From IMG/VR virus record IMGVR_UViG_3300046542_000087, positions 1 through 37,028 of that record: a stretch of DNA of 37,028 nucleotides; one strand, written 5' to 3'. Source of the DNA: a virus. The notes beneath the pieces are model-generated. The model saw only the letters and a program-made list of their open reading frames with translations. It was not told the origin of the DNA and searched no databases. The position numbers were made by a program, and so were the translations under genes. Each line of letters opens with the position of its first letter. Position 1 is the stretch's first letter. Positions 13,235 through 21,773 of the stretch are shown here, piece after piece.

Positions 13235-13269
13235 TGCGCCATGACAAAACGATCTTGGAGCTGGCGCCT

Positions 13270-13653
13270 ATGAGTGCTGAAGTAATCGCAGGGACCGCAG
13301 CAGGGGTTACGGCAGCAGGCGTGGCATTGGTGCTTGATCAGAACATCGCGATGGCCTCGATAGGCGGGGTTTTCATGTTTTTGGCCGTCTCGGTGGCCAT
13401 TCCCTTGCAGACCCGGGCCTTTTTCAGCATTGGCTCATTCATCCTGGGCTATCTGGTTGGGCTGTTCATGATGACCTATGGCGGCCTGGAGATTTACGCC
13501 GCCATCTCGGCCCTGATCGCCTCGGGGCTGGGCTCATCGATCTTCGCCAGCCTGTACCAGTGGTTCGATGGCGGTAAGATGCCTTTCTGGGTCGCATTCC
13601 TGACCAAATTCCTGCCAGCCGGCATGAAAAAGAACGGAGGCTCCAATGAGTGA
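13270..13653 (+). CDS. Holin-like membrane protein
   Basis: The 127-residue protein has about four hydrophobic segments (VIAGTAAGVTAAGVALV, IGGVFMFLAVSVAI, IGSFILGYLVGLFMM, AISALIASGLGSSIFA) and a lysine-containing C-terminus (PAGMKKNGG). It is the first gene behind a promoter and overlaps a second holin-like gene. GGAG lies nine bases before the ATG. A holin or antiholin role is inferred from topology and pairing. Confidence 0.65.
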   Translation: MSAEVIAGTAAGVTAAGVALVLDQNIAMASIGGVFMFLAVSVAIPLQTRAFFSIGSFILGYLVGLFMMTYGGLEIYAAISALIASGLGSSIFASLYQWFDGGKMPFWVAFLTKFLPAGMKKNGGSNE

Positions 13654-13963
13654 GAGCACCTACCTTGCCATGGCGCTGCTCGCAATGCGCGGCGCTTGCC
13701 ACTTCCTCATTGCGCTGAGGATCTTCAGCTACAAGCCGACGAACCAGCGCGAACACCGTCAGGTCGTCGGCCTGATCGCCGCCATCTTCGGTGGGGCCAA
13801 TCTCGCTGAATTCTTGCGCATTCTGAACAACTTCACGCAATTCGCGGTAAGTGTTGAACCCTATCTGCCAATTGTTATGCTGTTCGTGCTGATCTTCGTC
13901 ACATGGTCAGGCGGCAACATCGCCCGGCTGCTCCCACAAAAACTCCTACAGAGACTTCCCTGA
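13646..13963 (+). CDS. Putative 3-TM holin (Phage_holin_3-like)
   Basis: The 105-residue protein shows three hydrophobic segments and the pattern of the 3TM holin family: a first helix ending in LIALRIFSY, REHRQVVGLIAAIFGGANLAEFLRIL, and VMLFVLIFVTWSGGNIARLL (the GN(I/V)ARLL ending is typical). It would open the inner membrane for the endolysin encoded about 20 kb further on. The start overlaps the preceding holin-like gene by eight bases. Confidence 0.75.
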   Translation: MSESTYLAMALLAMRGACHFLIALRIFSYKPTNQREHRQVVGLIAAIFGGANLAEFLRILNNFTQFAVSVEPYLPIVMLFVLIFVTWSGGNIARLLPQKLLQRLP

Positions 13964-14082
13964 TGCGAAAACAAGTCACCAACACCAAAAAGCCCGATAG
14001 CAACATGTATGCCGGCACTGGCAAGCCAAGCAAGCCGGCCCGCCCCGCCGCTCCAGCGCCAAGCAAAAAGAAACCGGCATGA
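13963..14082 (+). CDS. Small Lys/Pro/Ala-rich protein
   Basis: A 39-residue, strongly basic protein (VTNTKKPDSNMYAGTGKPSK, then PAAPAPSKKKPA) with no hydrophobic segment. One-base overlap with the preceding stop and four-base overlap with the following ATG support translation. Likely disordered; function unknown. Confidence 0.55.
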   Translation: MRKQVTNTKKPDSNMYAGTGKPSKPARPAAPAPSKKKPA

Positions 14083-14423
14083 TTGCGCTGCTGATTCATT
14101 TCCTTGGGTTCCTGCTGATCAACTCAGCGGTGCCCTCGTACATCGAATCAGCAGGCTCCTATTTCCTCGCGGGGTGGTACGCCGCCTTCGCTGCGGTCGA
14201 CATGATCGCTCTCTGCTTCGCCGCCCCTCGCCTGCGCATCCTACTGGCCCTGTCCTTCGCCTGGTCGGCTGCGCTGGCCTTTGAGTGCCTGATGCTGCAA
14301 GACACGCTGCAGCGCAATGACTGGATAGCCCAGGCCGCAATCGATTCAATTCTTTTCGCCTACCTGATCCTGCTACTCTTCAGGCTCAAAACCAAACCAC
14401 AGACCGAGAGACAACGACCATGA
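14079..14423 (+). CDS. Multi-spanning membrane protein
   Basis: The 114-residue protein has four hydrophobic stretches (IALLIHFLGFLLI, SYFLAGWYAAFAAVDMIALC, RILLALSFAWSAALAFECL, ILFAYLILLLF) and a basic tail. In a holin cassette it could be a further lysis protein or a membrane exclusion protein. It overlaps both neighbours by four bases. No family recognised. Confidence 0.6.
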   Translation: MIALLIHFLGFLLINSAVPSYIESAGSYFLAGWYAAFAAVDMIALCFAAPRLRILLALSFAWSAALAFECLMLQDTLQRNDWIAQAAIDSILFAYLILLLFRLKTKPQTERQRP

Positions 14424-14917
14424 CCCAGCGCTTTATCGGAACCAAGATCATTCTGGCCCTCACCATGTCGCGACTGGCCTACAACGAGTACAGAGGCTGG
14501 CAATTGCCCGCCGACGAGAACGGCGCCGACGATGGCTACCTCGTTGAGTACACCGATGGCGGCACGCCAAACCATCCAGGCCATGCAGGGTACATCAGCT
14601 GGTCTCCAAAGGCGCAATTCGATAACGCCTATCGCCCGACCGAGGGCCTGACCTTTGGCTTGGCCATTGAAGCGCTGAAGCTTGGTCAGCGCGTGGCGCG
14701 TGCCGGCTGGAATGGCAAAGGCATGTGGCTCGTTCTCGACCCTGGCTCTGTTGTCAGCGAAGTCAGAGATGGTAGTGCGTATCACAAGGCTGGCGTAACT
14801 GGCTCGTTCACGATCAATCCTCACATCGACATGAGGACGGCAACCGGTGAAATGCAGCCAGGCTGGCTCGCATCGCAGACCGACATGCTCGCCGATGACT
14901 GGCTAATAATCGAGTAA
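14420..14917 (+). CDS. Tad2-like (DUF2829) protein, candidate anti-Thoeris sponge
   Basis: Residues ~78-164 match the DUF2829/Tad2 domain: FGLAIEALKLGQRVARAGWN, GKGMWLVLDPG, and the ending IDMRTATG ... GWLASQTDMLADDWLII. Tad2 proteins bind the cyclic ADP-ribose signal made by Thoeris ThsB and so block host defence. An extra N-terminal domain (~1-70; TMSRLAYNEYRGW, GYLVEYTDGG, GYISWSPKAQFDNAYRP) precedes it. It is last in the holin operon, followed by a terminator, a typical accessory position. The family is clear; anti-Thoeris activity is inferred, since some DUF2829 proteins may bind other ligands. Confidence 0.8.
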   Translation: MTQRFIGTKIILALTMSRLAYNEYRGWQLPADENGADDGYLVEYTDGGTPNHPGHAGYISWSPKAQFDNAYRPTEGLTFGLAIEALKLGQRVARAGWNGKGMWLVLDPGSVVSEVRDGSAYHKAGVTGSFTINPHIDMRTATGEMQPGWLASQTDMLADDWLIIE

Positions 14918-14936
14918 ACAGCAGGAATCACCAAAT

Positions 14937-14962
14937 AAACCCGGCCAAGCGCCGGGTTTTTT
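14937..14962 (+). terminator. Rho-independent terminator after the Tad2-like gene
   Basis: AAACCCGGC and GCCGGGTTT form a perfect 9-bp stem with loop CAAGC and a T6 tract overlapping its end. It separates the holin/Tad2 operon from the packaging genes. Confidence 0.9.
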
Positions 14963-14990
14963 GTATCCGCTCGGAGCGAAGCGCTATTAT
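14961..14990 (+). promoter_or_regulatory. Possible promoter for the packaging/head operon
   Basis: TTGTAT (14961-14966), 18 bases, TATTAT (14985-14990), 32 bases before the first gene. The -35 is weak and overlaps the terminator T-run, so this is tentative. Confidence 0.4.
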
Positions 14991-15022
14991 CTTGCTCAAA
15001 TCAACCAAAACGAGACATAACC

Positions 15023-15289
15023 ATGATCAAGGTCTTCAAAGAGAAAGCGCCGACGCTCCAAGCCGTGGAAGTCACCGACGTGCTGAATCAGCTTCCAGAG
15101 GTGGCAAACCTGATTGGTGCCACGCAAGCCGGTGTGTCGATCACCAGTGAAGGGCGCGTGGGTAACTTCAAGCTGGATGGCCAAGATGATTCCTACCAAG
15201 TGAAGGAAGGCCAGGTCATCGCTCTGTCGAATGGCGAGATCACCGTGTTGGATGCGGCAGAGTTCTACTCCAAGTACGAGGCGATCTGA
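15023..15289 (+). CDS. Hypothetical protein before the terminase genes
   Basis: The 88-residue protein ends with a strand-rich unit SYQVKEGQVIALSNGEITVL followed by DAAEFYSKYE, reminiscent of PGDYG-type domains found beside phage head genes. It leads the packaging operon, and terS follows after one base. Function unknown. Confidence 0.65.
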   Translation: MIKVFKEKAPTLQAVEVTDVLNQLPEVANLIGATQAGVSITSEGRVGNFKLDGQDDSYQVKEGQVIALSNGEITVLDAAEFYSKYEAI

Positions 15290-15290
15290 C

Positions 15291-15722
15291 ATGGCAGGCG
15301 GTCGCCCTACGAAGTACAAGCCGGATCATTGCAAGGTTGCCAAGGCGATGGCAAAGCTCGGGGCGACCGATGCAGAAATGGCCGCAGCCTTCGGTGTCGC
15401 TGTGCAGACACTCAACTTGTGGAAGGTGACCTACCCGGAGTTTTCTGCCTCCGTAAAGCTCGACAAGGCAGTTGCAGACGGGAAAGTGGTCGAATCACTG
15501 TACAAGCGGGCCATGGGCTACAGCGTCACGGAGGAGGATATCCGGGTCATTGACGGCAAGATCGTCCGCAGCGAAGTTACCAGGCATTACCCGCCAGACC
15601 CGACCGCAATGATCTTTTGGCTGAAGAACCGGGATAAGGCCAACTGGCGCGATAAGCACGAATTCGAACACTCGGGCGGAATTTCCGTGGTCAAGATCGA
15701 CGGCACCGACGAGGCCCTGTGA
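15291..15722 (+). CDS. terS: Terminase small subunit
   Basis: The 143-residue protein begins AGGRPTKYKPD and contains a helix-turn-helix (LGATDAEMAAAFGVAVQTLN) followed by FSASVKLDKAVADGKVVESL and a C-terminal PPDPTAMIFWLKNRDKANWR, typical of phage TerS proteins that recognise the packaging site. The ATG at 15291 follows GAGG; a longer frame into the upstream gene is rejected. It overlaps terL by one base. Confidence 0.88.
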   Translation: MAGGRPTKYKPDHCKVAKAMAKLGATDAEMAAAFGVAVQTLNLWKVTYPEFSASVKLDKAVADGKVVESLYKRAMGYSVTEEDIRVIDGKIVRSEVTRHYPPDPTAMIFWLKNRDKANWRDKHEFEHSGGISVVKIDGTDEAL

Positions 15723-17062
15723 TGAAACTCACGCTCAAGCAGCTTGAAGCCCAGGTGATCCTGGCCAGCTCGGCCATGTACCTGATGCTGTTTGGCGGGT
15801 CACGCTCAGGCAAAACCTTCCTGCTGGTGCGCAACATCATCATGCGGGCCCTGAAGGCGCCAAAGAGCCGGCACATCATCGTGCGCCTTCGCTTCAACAG
15901 CGTGAAGAACTCGATTGTCCTCGACACCTTCCCCAAGGTCATGGACCTGTGCTTTCCAGGGGTGGCCTACAACATCAGCAAGTCAGACTGGTACGCCAAG
16001 TTCCCCAACGGTTCCGAGGTCTGGTTTGCCGGCATCGACGACAAGGAGCGCACCGAGAAGATCCTCGGCATGGAGTTCGTGACGGTCTACTTCAATGAGT
16101 CGAGTCAGATCCCGTGGGGTTCGGTGGGCATCGTGATCACCCGCCTGGCGCAGAAGTGCATGCAGATCGTCAACGGCGTCGAGGCGCCCATGAAGCCGCG
16201 AGCCTACTTCGACTGCAACCCGCCGAACAAAGCGCACTGGTCCTATCGCCTGTTCATTGAGAAACGCGACCCGGAGACCAAGAAGCCGGTGGCCGACCCT
16301 GGCAACTACGCCGCCTTCCAGATCAACCCTGACGCCAACGCCGAGAACCTGACGCCTGAGTACATCGAGAGCCTGAAGTCGCTCAGCGTGCGATTGCAGA
16401 AGCGCTTCCTCAAAGGCGAATTCACCGACGCCAACCCGAGCCAGCTGTTCAGCGAGGAAAACATCGAGAGCAACCGCGTACTGGACGGCAGTAACTTGCC
16501 CGACATGGTGCGCGTGGTGGTGGCGGTCGACCCCTCTGGCGCGGGCGATGAGGCTGGCGCGGATAACGATGCGATCGGCATCATCGTCGCGGGCCTGGGT
16601 ACGGACGGCAATGCCTACCTGCTGGAAGACTGCACCGTGAAGGCAGGCCCTGCGACCTGGGGCAACGTGGCCACCTCGGCCTTCGACCGGCATGAGGCTG
16701 ACTGCGTGGTGGGCGAGGGCAACTACGGCGGCGCCATGGTCAAGCACGTCATCATGACCTCGAGGCCTCGGACACCATACAAGCAAGTCACCGCCAGCCG
16801 TGGCAAGCACGTCAGGGCTGAGCCGTTCTCCGCACTGTACGAGCAAGGCAAGGTGCGCCACGTCGGGCACTACCGCGAACTGGAAGATGAGCTGGTCGCC
16901 TTCACCACCTTCGGTTACGTCGGGGAATCCTCGCCGAACCGCGCCGACGCCCTGATATGGGCCTTGGCTGAACTGTTCCCAGGCATGGTCAAGGCCAAGA
17001 AGGAACCCGTCAAAGAATCGAAGCCGCGCCCTCGCGTTGGCAATCACAACTGGATGAGCTGA
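15722..17062 (+). CDS. terL: Terminase large subunit
   Basis: The 446-residue protein has Walker A GGSRSGKT (25-32), Walker B-like VTVYFNESS at ~120 and a C-terminal nuclease with VAVDPSG at ~260, CVVGEGNYGG and the acidic SPNRADALIWALAELF. It pumps DNA into procapsids and cuts it, in P22-like phages headful-wise. The ATG at 15722 has GAGG seven bases before it. Confidence 0.95.
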   Translation: MKLTLKQLEAQVILASSAMYLMLFGGSRSGKTFLLVRNIIMRALKAPKSRHIIVRLRFNSVKNSIVLDTFPKVMDLCFPGVAYNISKSDWYAKFPNGSEVWFAGIDDKERTEKILGMEFVTVYFNESSQIPWGSVGIVITRLAQKCMQIVNGVEAPMKPRAYFDCNPPNKAHWSYRLFIEKRDPETKKPVADPGNYAAFQINPDANAENLTPEYIESLKSLSVRLQKRFLKGEFTDANPSQLFSEENIESNRVLDGSNLPDMVRVVVAVDPSGAGDEAGADNDAIGIIVAGLGTDGNAYLLEDCTVKAGPATWGNVATSAFDRHEADCVVGEGNYGGAMVKHVIMTSRPRTPYKQVTASRGKHVRAEPFSALYEQGKVRHVGHYRELEDELVAFTTFGYVGESSPNRADALIWALAELFPGMVKAKKEPVKESKPRPRVGNHNWMS

Positions 17063-17064
17063 AC

Positions 17065-19224
17065 ATGAGCGAAGCAACAGACGACGAAAAACTGGTCATC
17101 GAGGCCCATGCCAGGTTCGACCAATGCGAGGACTTCGAAGGCGACTTTCGTAAGCTGTTCACGGACGACCTGAAATTCGTCAGTGCCGACAGCGACAACG
17201 GCTACCAATGGCCAGATGCGATGCGCTTGCAACGGCAGAGCAACGCCAAGCCCTGCCTGACCATCAACAAGACCCGTCAGCACGCACTGATGGTGATCAA
17301 CGAGGCCAAGGAGAACCGCCCGAGCGTCAAGGTCAATGCTGTGGGTGGTGACGCCTCCTACGAGAGCGCCCAGGTCTACGAGGGGGTTATCCGCCACATC
17401 GAGTACCAGTCCAACGCCACTGACGCCTACGACACCGCGCTGGACTTCCAAGTAAAGACCGGCATCGGCTACTGGCGGGTAGTCACCGAATACGCCGGCG
17501 ACGATTCTTTCGACCAAGAACTGTTCATCCGCCGCATCCGCAACCCGCTGAGCGTGTACCTGGATCCTGACATCAAGGAAATGGACGGCAGCGACGCCAA
17601 GTTCGGGTTCATCTTCGACGATATGCGCCGCGAGGACTTCGATCGTAAGTACCCGACCTTCAAGGACCAGGTGGCAACCAGCGTGTTTGGCCAGTCCAGC
17701 AACTGGTGCACCAAGGACACCGTGCGCGTGGCCGAGTATTACTACGTCGACTACGAGAAGGACACCCTGATCGCCCTGCCGATGCCGCAGCAGAACCCCG
17801 ACGGCACGGTGGGCGAGGTGCTTGAAATGATCGCCTTGTCGGCGCTACGTGAGTCGATGCCGGACCTGGCTAAGGTGGCCATGAAGGACAAGACCATCCA
17901 GAAACGCCCGATCCAGCGGCAGAAGGTGCTGTGGTGCCTGATCGCGGGTGACCAGATCATTGATCGCAGTGAGTGGGTTGGCTCAACCATCCCCATCGTC
18001 CGCGTGGTCGGCGAGGAGTGCATGATCGACGGCAAGCTCGACCGCAAGGGCCATGTGCGCAACCTCAAGGACCCGCAGCGCATGTACAACTACTGGTCAT
18101 CATCGGCCACTGAACACGTCGCGCTGCAGACCAAGACGCCGTATGTGGCCGGGGCCAGGTCCATCGAAGGGTTCGAGCCATACTGGGAGAACGCCAACAC
18201 CGAGAACAGTGCCTACCTGCCGTACAACGACGTTGACGACCAGGGCAACCCGCTATTGCCACCGCAGCGAGCCGAAGCCCCGGTGATGAGCCAGGCCTAC
18301 ATGAGCGGTATGCAGGTCGCTGCCGAAGAAATGAAGATGGTCAGTGGGCAGAACGACGCGCTGATGGGCGCCCCGTCCAACGAGATCAGCGGCATCGCCA
18401 TCGGCAAGCGCTCCAAGCAGGGCGTGCAGTCGACCATGCAGTACCGCGACAACCAGGCCAAGGCCATTCGCTACACCGGAAAGATCCTCATCGAAGCCAT
18501 CCCCCGCGTCTACGACACGCCGCGCACGATCCGCATCCTGGCCGAGGACGGCAGCGATGACACTGTGCAGATCGACCCAACGCAAGAGCAGCCAATGGTC
18601 GAAAGCAAGAAGCAGGACGGTACCGATGGCGTAAACCGTGCGTTCAACCCGGCCATGGGCAAGTACGAGGTGATCGCCGACACCGGGCCGAACTACTCGA
18701 GCAAGCGCGAGGAGGCGTTCGACGCCATGACCAGCATCGCGATGGCCGATCCCACCTTCCTGCAGAAAGCCGGCGACCTGTACTTCAAAGCCGGTGACTT
18801 TGCCATGGCTGACGAGCTGTCGGAGCGCTACAAGAACTCGATCCCGGCCGAGATTCGCGGGGAGGCGCCACCACCCGAGCAACAGATGCTGCAGGAACAG
18901 CTCGATCAGGCCGGCCAGCAGATCCAGCAGCTGCAAGCCCAGCTCGCCGCCGCCATGCAGACTGCCGCCGACTTCGACAAGAAGGCCGAGAACAAGGACA
19001 AGGAGACCGAGATCAATGCGTTCAAGGCCACCACTGACCGTCTCAAGGCGCTGATCGACAAGATGGACCCAGCCCAGGCCGCACTGCTCGCCGCTCAAGC
19101 CGTGTCGCAATCGCTGGCCGACCCGATGCCGGTGGATCAGCAGGCGCTGCCAGAAATGCAGCAGATTCCACCAATGCAAGACGAATTCATGCAACAGCCA
19201 TCGGGCATTCCGCCCCTTCAGTAA
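17065..19224 (+). CDS. Portal protein, P22 gp1-like
   Basis: With 719 residues it is close to P22 gp1 (725). Typical portal segments are NKTRQHALMVINEAKENRP, FQVKTGIGYWRVVTEY and NPLSVYLDPDIKEMDGSDAK. The C-terminus (~600-719) is a Gln/Ala-rich coiled coil (EQQMLQEQLDQAGQQIQQLQ), like the barrel of P22. Twelve copies form the DNA gate at one capsid vertex. It follows terL after two bases. Confidence 0.93.
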   Translation: MSEATDDEKLVIEAHARFDQCEDFEGDFRKLFTDDLKFVSADSDNGYQWPDAMRLQRQSNAKPCLTINKTRQHALMVINEAKENRPSVKVNAVGGDASYESAQVYEGVIRHIEYQSNATDAYDTALDFQVKTGIGYWRVVTEYAGDDSFDQELFIRRIRNPLSVYLDPDIKEMDGSDAKFGFIFDDMRREDFDRKYPTFKDQVATSVFGQSSNWCTKDTVRVAEYYYVDYEKDTLIALPMPQQNPDGTVGEVLEMIALSALRESMPDLAKVAMKDKTIQKRPIQRQKVLWCLIAGDQIIDRSEWVGSTIPIVRVVGEECMIDGKLDRKGHVRNLKDPQRMYNYWSSSATEHVALQTKTPYVAGARSIEGFEPYWENANTENSAYLPYNDVDDQGNPLLPPQRAEAPVMSQAYMSGMQVAAEEMKMVSGQNDALMGAPSNEISGIAIGKRSKQGVQSTMQYRDNQAKAIRYTGKILIEAIPRVYDTPRTIRILAEDGSDDTVQIDPTQEQPMVESKKQDGTDGVNRAFNPAMGKYEVIADTGPNYSSKREEAFDAMTSIAMADPTFLQKAGDLYFKAGDFAMADELSERYKNSIPAEIRGEAPPPEQQMLQEQLDQAGQQIQQLQAQLAAAMQTAADFDKKAENKDKETEINAFKATTDRLKALIDKMDPAQAALLAAQAVSQSLADPMPVDQQALPEMQQIPPMQDEFMQQPSGIPPLQ

Positions 19225-19236
19225 GGAGTAACACCC

Positions 19237-19578
19237 ATGACCAAGTATCTCGGCGTCGCCACTGATGAGCCCCGCGTAACATCGCTCAAGGTCGGCAGCA
19301 ATGGCGCGTCCAGCGTCTTCACCGCAATGGGCCGCATCAGCCAGTCGCTGACCCCGGTATCGGTGGCGACCATCACCTGCGCCGAACAGGCGTTCACCGT
19401 GCCCGGCCTGGCCGTAGGTGACGTGGTGACGGTCAGCCCGCCAGGCATTACCGCAGGTGTGGCCCCGGTCTGTGCACGCGTATCGGCCGCCAATACCCTG
19501 CAGATCACCTTCTGCAACCCGACAGCAGGGCCTTTGGTGCCAGCAGCCGGGGTTTATCAGATCTTTATTGCTCGATAA
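19237..19578 (+). CDS. Hypothetical head-region protein
   Basis: The 113-residue protein is rich in strands (PVSVATITCAEQAFTVPGL, VGDVVTVSPPG, CARVSAANTLQITFCNPT). A beta-sandwich fold is likely and a virion decoration or minor head role is plausible from its place between portal and scaffold. AAGGAG precedes the ATG. Its homologues, as far as I recall, are phage proteins of unknown role. Confidence 0.7.
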   Translation: MTKYLGVATDEPRVTSLKVGSNGASSVFTAMGRISQSLTPVSVATITCAEQAFTVPGLAVGDVVTVSPPGITAGVAPVCARVSAANTLQITFCNPTAGPLVPAAGVYQIFIAR

Positions 19579-19595
19579 GCCGGTAAAGTGACAAA

Positions 19596-19648
19596 TTCTG
19601 CTGCGTAGTCCAGAATTGCCAGCAGAAACCGACTTCGGGCGGCACCCG
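19596..19648 (+). promoter_or_regulatory. Structured leader before the scaffold gene
   Basis: Two hairpins lie in the 96-base gap: TTCTGCTG/CAGCAGAA (19596-19603, 19620-19627) with a 16-base loop, and CGGG/CCCG (19636-19639, 19645-19648). They sit 26-80 bases before the scaffold ATG. P22 scaffolding protein limits its own synthesis after transcription, so this leader could be a site for such control; that is inference. Confidence 0.4.
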
Positions 19649-19674
19649 ATGCTGATTACTTGGAACCCAAGGCC

Positions 19675-20436
19675 ATGAGTGAAGAGACCGTAATCGAGGC
19701 GAGTACAGCCAGCCAGGAAGGCGAATCGACGCAGCCGGACGTTACTGAGGTGCTGGACCAGTCCACCAGCGAAGGCGGCGAGAACACCGACGCAGCAGCG
19801 CAAGGCGAACAAGAGGAAGGGAAGGATCCCAACGCCTGGGCACTGAAACGCATTGGTGCGCTTACCGCGAAGTCGCACGAAGCAGCGCGCGATGCTCAGG
19901 CCGCCCGAGCGGAGGCCGAGCGTTATCGCTTGCTGGTAGAGCAGATGCAGCGCGGGGAAGAACCTGTCGTCACCCCACCCGGCCAGCAGCCGAACATTGA
20001 CGAACTGGTGACCAAGCGCGCTGCCGAGATCGCGCAACAGCAGCAAATGGCCGAGCGGGGCCAGTCGGTGTCGAAGGTTGGCGCCGAGGCTTACCCGGAC
20101 TTCATGAACGCCGTGACCACCCTGGACGCATTGGGTATTTCTGGCGAGCAAGTCCAGTCCCTGCTGGGCATGGATGACGCGCACAAGGTGATTTATGCCT
20201 TGGGCAAGAACCCCGAGGACGCGTTGCGCATTCTCGCTCTTCCACCGCTACAGCAAGGCCGAGAACTGGAGCGCATGGCTCTGAAAGCCGGCCAACCAGT
20301 CCCAAAGGCTGTGTCAAAGGCGCCCGCCCCGATCACCCCGGTCGATGGCTCTACCACGGTAGAGAAAGACCCTTCCAAGATGTCGATGGATGAATGGGCG
20401 AAGTGGCGAGCGAAAACTGCAAACACTCGATTTTAA
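19675..20436 (+). CDS. Scaffolding protein
   Basis: The 253-residue protein has an acidic, disordered N-terminus (STASQEGESTQPDVTEVLDQ), a central coiled coil (SHEAARDAQAARAEAERYRL), an AAEIAQQQQMAERGQ helix and a C-terminal helix (SMDEWAKWRAKTANTR) similar to coat-binding ends of P22-type scaffolds. Placed between portal and coat, as in P22. It guides coat assembly and then leaves the procapsid. The ATG at 19675 is chosen over an in-frame TTG at 19660. Confidence 0.88.
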   Translation: MSEETVIEASTASQEGESTQPDVTEVLDQSTSEGGENTDAAAQGEQEEGKDPNAWALKRIGALTAKSHEAARDAQAARAEAERYRLLVEQMQRGEEPVVTPPGQQPNIDELVTKRAAEIAQQQQMAERGQSVSKVGAEAYPDFMNAVTTLDALGISGEQVQSLLGMDDAHKVIYALGKNPEDALRILALPPLQQGRELERMALKAGQPVPKAVSKAPAPITPVDGSTTVEKDPSKMSMDEWAKWRAKTANTRF

Positions 20437-20447
20437 GGAAATAACTC

Positions 20448-21674
20448 ATGGCTACTAACGCCCTGCTCACGCCGAGCATGATCACCCGCGAAGCGCTGCG
20501 CATCTTCAAGAACACCAACCTGTTCCTGCGCACCGTTGACACCCAGTACGACGACAGCTTCGCCCGTGCTGGCGCCAAGATCGGCGACACCCTGCGCATC
20601 CGCCTGCCGAACGACTACACCGTGCGTACCGGCAAGGTGGCGACCCCGCAGAACACCAACGAGCGCAGCGTTCCCCTGACCGTTTCCAGCCAGAAGGGCG
20701 TCGACGTAGCCTTCAGCTCGGCAGAACGCGCCCTGTCCCTCGATGACTACTCCAACCGCATCCTGCTGCCTGCGATGAACGCCCTGGCCGGTGGCATCGC
20801 CATCGACCTGATGACCTCGGTTGAGCAGTTCTCCAACCTGACGTTCAAAGGCCGCAATACTGCCGACAGCTCGGGCACCATCGTGACCCCGGACTCGGCG
20901 GCTTGGCTCGACGCTGGCGCCCTGCTCGACCTGACCAGCACCCCGCGCGCCAACTCAAAAGGCATGCGCAAGGCGATCCTCGACCCCCGCACCCAAGCCC
21001 GCACCGTTGACTCAATGTCTGGGCTGTTCAACAACGTGCAGAAGATCGGCGATCAGTTCAAATCCGGCGAGCTGGGCGTGAATACCCTGGGCATGGACTG
21101 GGGCATGGATCAGACCGTGCTGAAGCACACCAACGGCACCTACACCGCAGGCGCGGTATCGGGCGGCAGCCAAACCGGCTCGACCCTGACCGTGACCGCC
21201 ATCACCGGCACCTTCAACAAGGGCGACATCATCGTGATCGCCGGCGTGTTCGGTGTGAACCCAGTGACCAAGCAATCGACCGGCGAGCTGCGTCAATTCG
21301 CCGTGACTGCCAACGTCTCCGCGGGTGCCACGCAGATCCCGATCTACCCAGCAATCACCCCAGGCAACGTGGCATACGGCACCGTGACCGCCTCGCCGGC
21401 TGGTGGCGCGCTGATCACCCTGGTCGGTGGTGCTGGTGTGACCTTCCGCAAAAACTTCGTCATGGACCCGATGGCGATCACCATGGCCACCGCTGACCTG
21501 GAGCTGCCACGCGGCGTTCACGAAGCCTACCGCGAGACCTACGACGGTGTTTCGTTGCGCTTCATCACAGGTTACGACGTGACCAACGATGACTTCATCA
21601 GCCGCTTCGATGTGCTGTACGGCTACCAGAACATCCGCCCTGAGTGGGGCGTCGCTGTGGCGGATGTGCTTTGA
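20448..21674 (+). CDS. Major capsid protein, P22 gp5-like
   Basis: The 408-residue protein compares with 430 for P22 coat. The start TPSMITREALRIFKNTNLF, then YDDSFARAGAKIGDTLRIRL and a C-terminus PRGVHEAYRETYDGVSLRF ... DDFISRFDVLYGYQNIRPEW are typical of the P22 coat family. The middle (~225-300, GSTLTVTAITGTFNKGDIIV) corresponds to an inserted domain. Hundreds of copies build the icosahedral shell. A terminator 54 bases later may raise its mRNA level. Confidence 0.95.
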   Translation: MATNALLTPSMITREALRIFKNTNLFLRTVDTQYDDSFARAGAKIGDTLRIRLPNDYTVRTGKVATPQNTNERSVPLTVSSQKGVDVAFSSAERALSLDDYSNRILLPAMNALAGGIAIDLMTSVEQFSNLTFKGRNTADSSGTIVTPDSAAWLDAGALLDLTSTPRANSKGMRKAILDPRTQARTVDSMSGLFNNVQKIGDQFKSGELGVNTLGMDWGMDQTVLKHTNGTYTAGAVSGGSQTGSTLTVTAITGTFNKGDIIVIAGVFGVNPVTKQSTGELRQFAVTANVSAGATQIPIYPAITPGNVAYGTVTASPAGGALITLVGGAGVTFRKNFVMDPMAITMATADLELPRGVHEAYRETYDGVSLRFITGYDVTNDDFISRFDVLYGYQNIRPEWGVAVADVL

Positions 21675-21727
21675 CAGTGGAGGTACGTCCGCATCGTGTA
21701 ATTAGCGGATAGCCCTAACCGGCAAAC

Positions 21728-21752
21728 AAAGGGGCCATCGCGGCCCCTTTTC
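21728..21752 (+). terminator. Terminator between coat and tail genes
   Basis: AAAGGGGCC and GGCCCCTTT form a 9-bp stem with loop ATCGC, followed by TTCTC. No promoter is evident before the next gene, so read-through is needed. It would lower tail-gene expression relative to coat. A smaller TCCGC/GCGGA hairpin lies just upstream. Confidence 0.75.
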
Positions 21753-21773
21753 TCTATCTCAGGAGTGAATGCA

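Noticed and set aside
15983-17077. 364-codon minus-strand frame opposite terL
   Set aside because: Antisense shadow of the terminase gene; composition is biased and no family pattern is visible.
18253-20184. 643-codon open frame on the minus strand opposite portal and scaffold
   Set aside because: It covers clear portal and scaffold genes on the other strand, runs through three plus-strand genes, has no ribosome site and encodes Leu/Arg/His-rich sequence typical of GC-rich antisense shadows.
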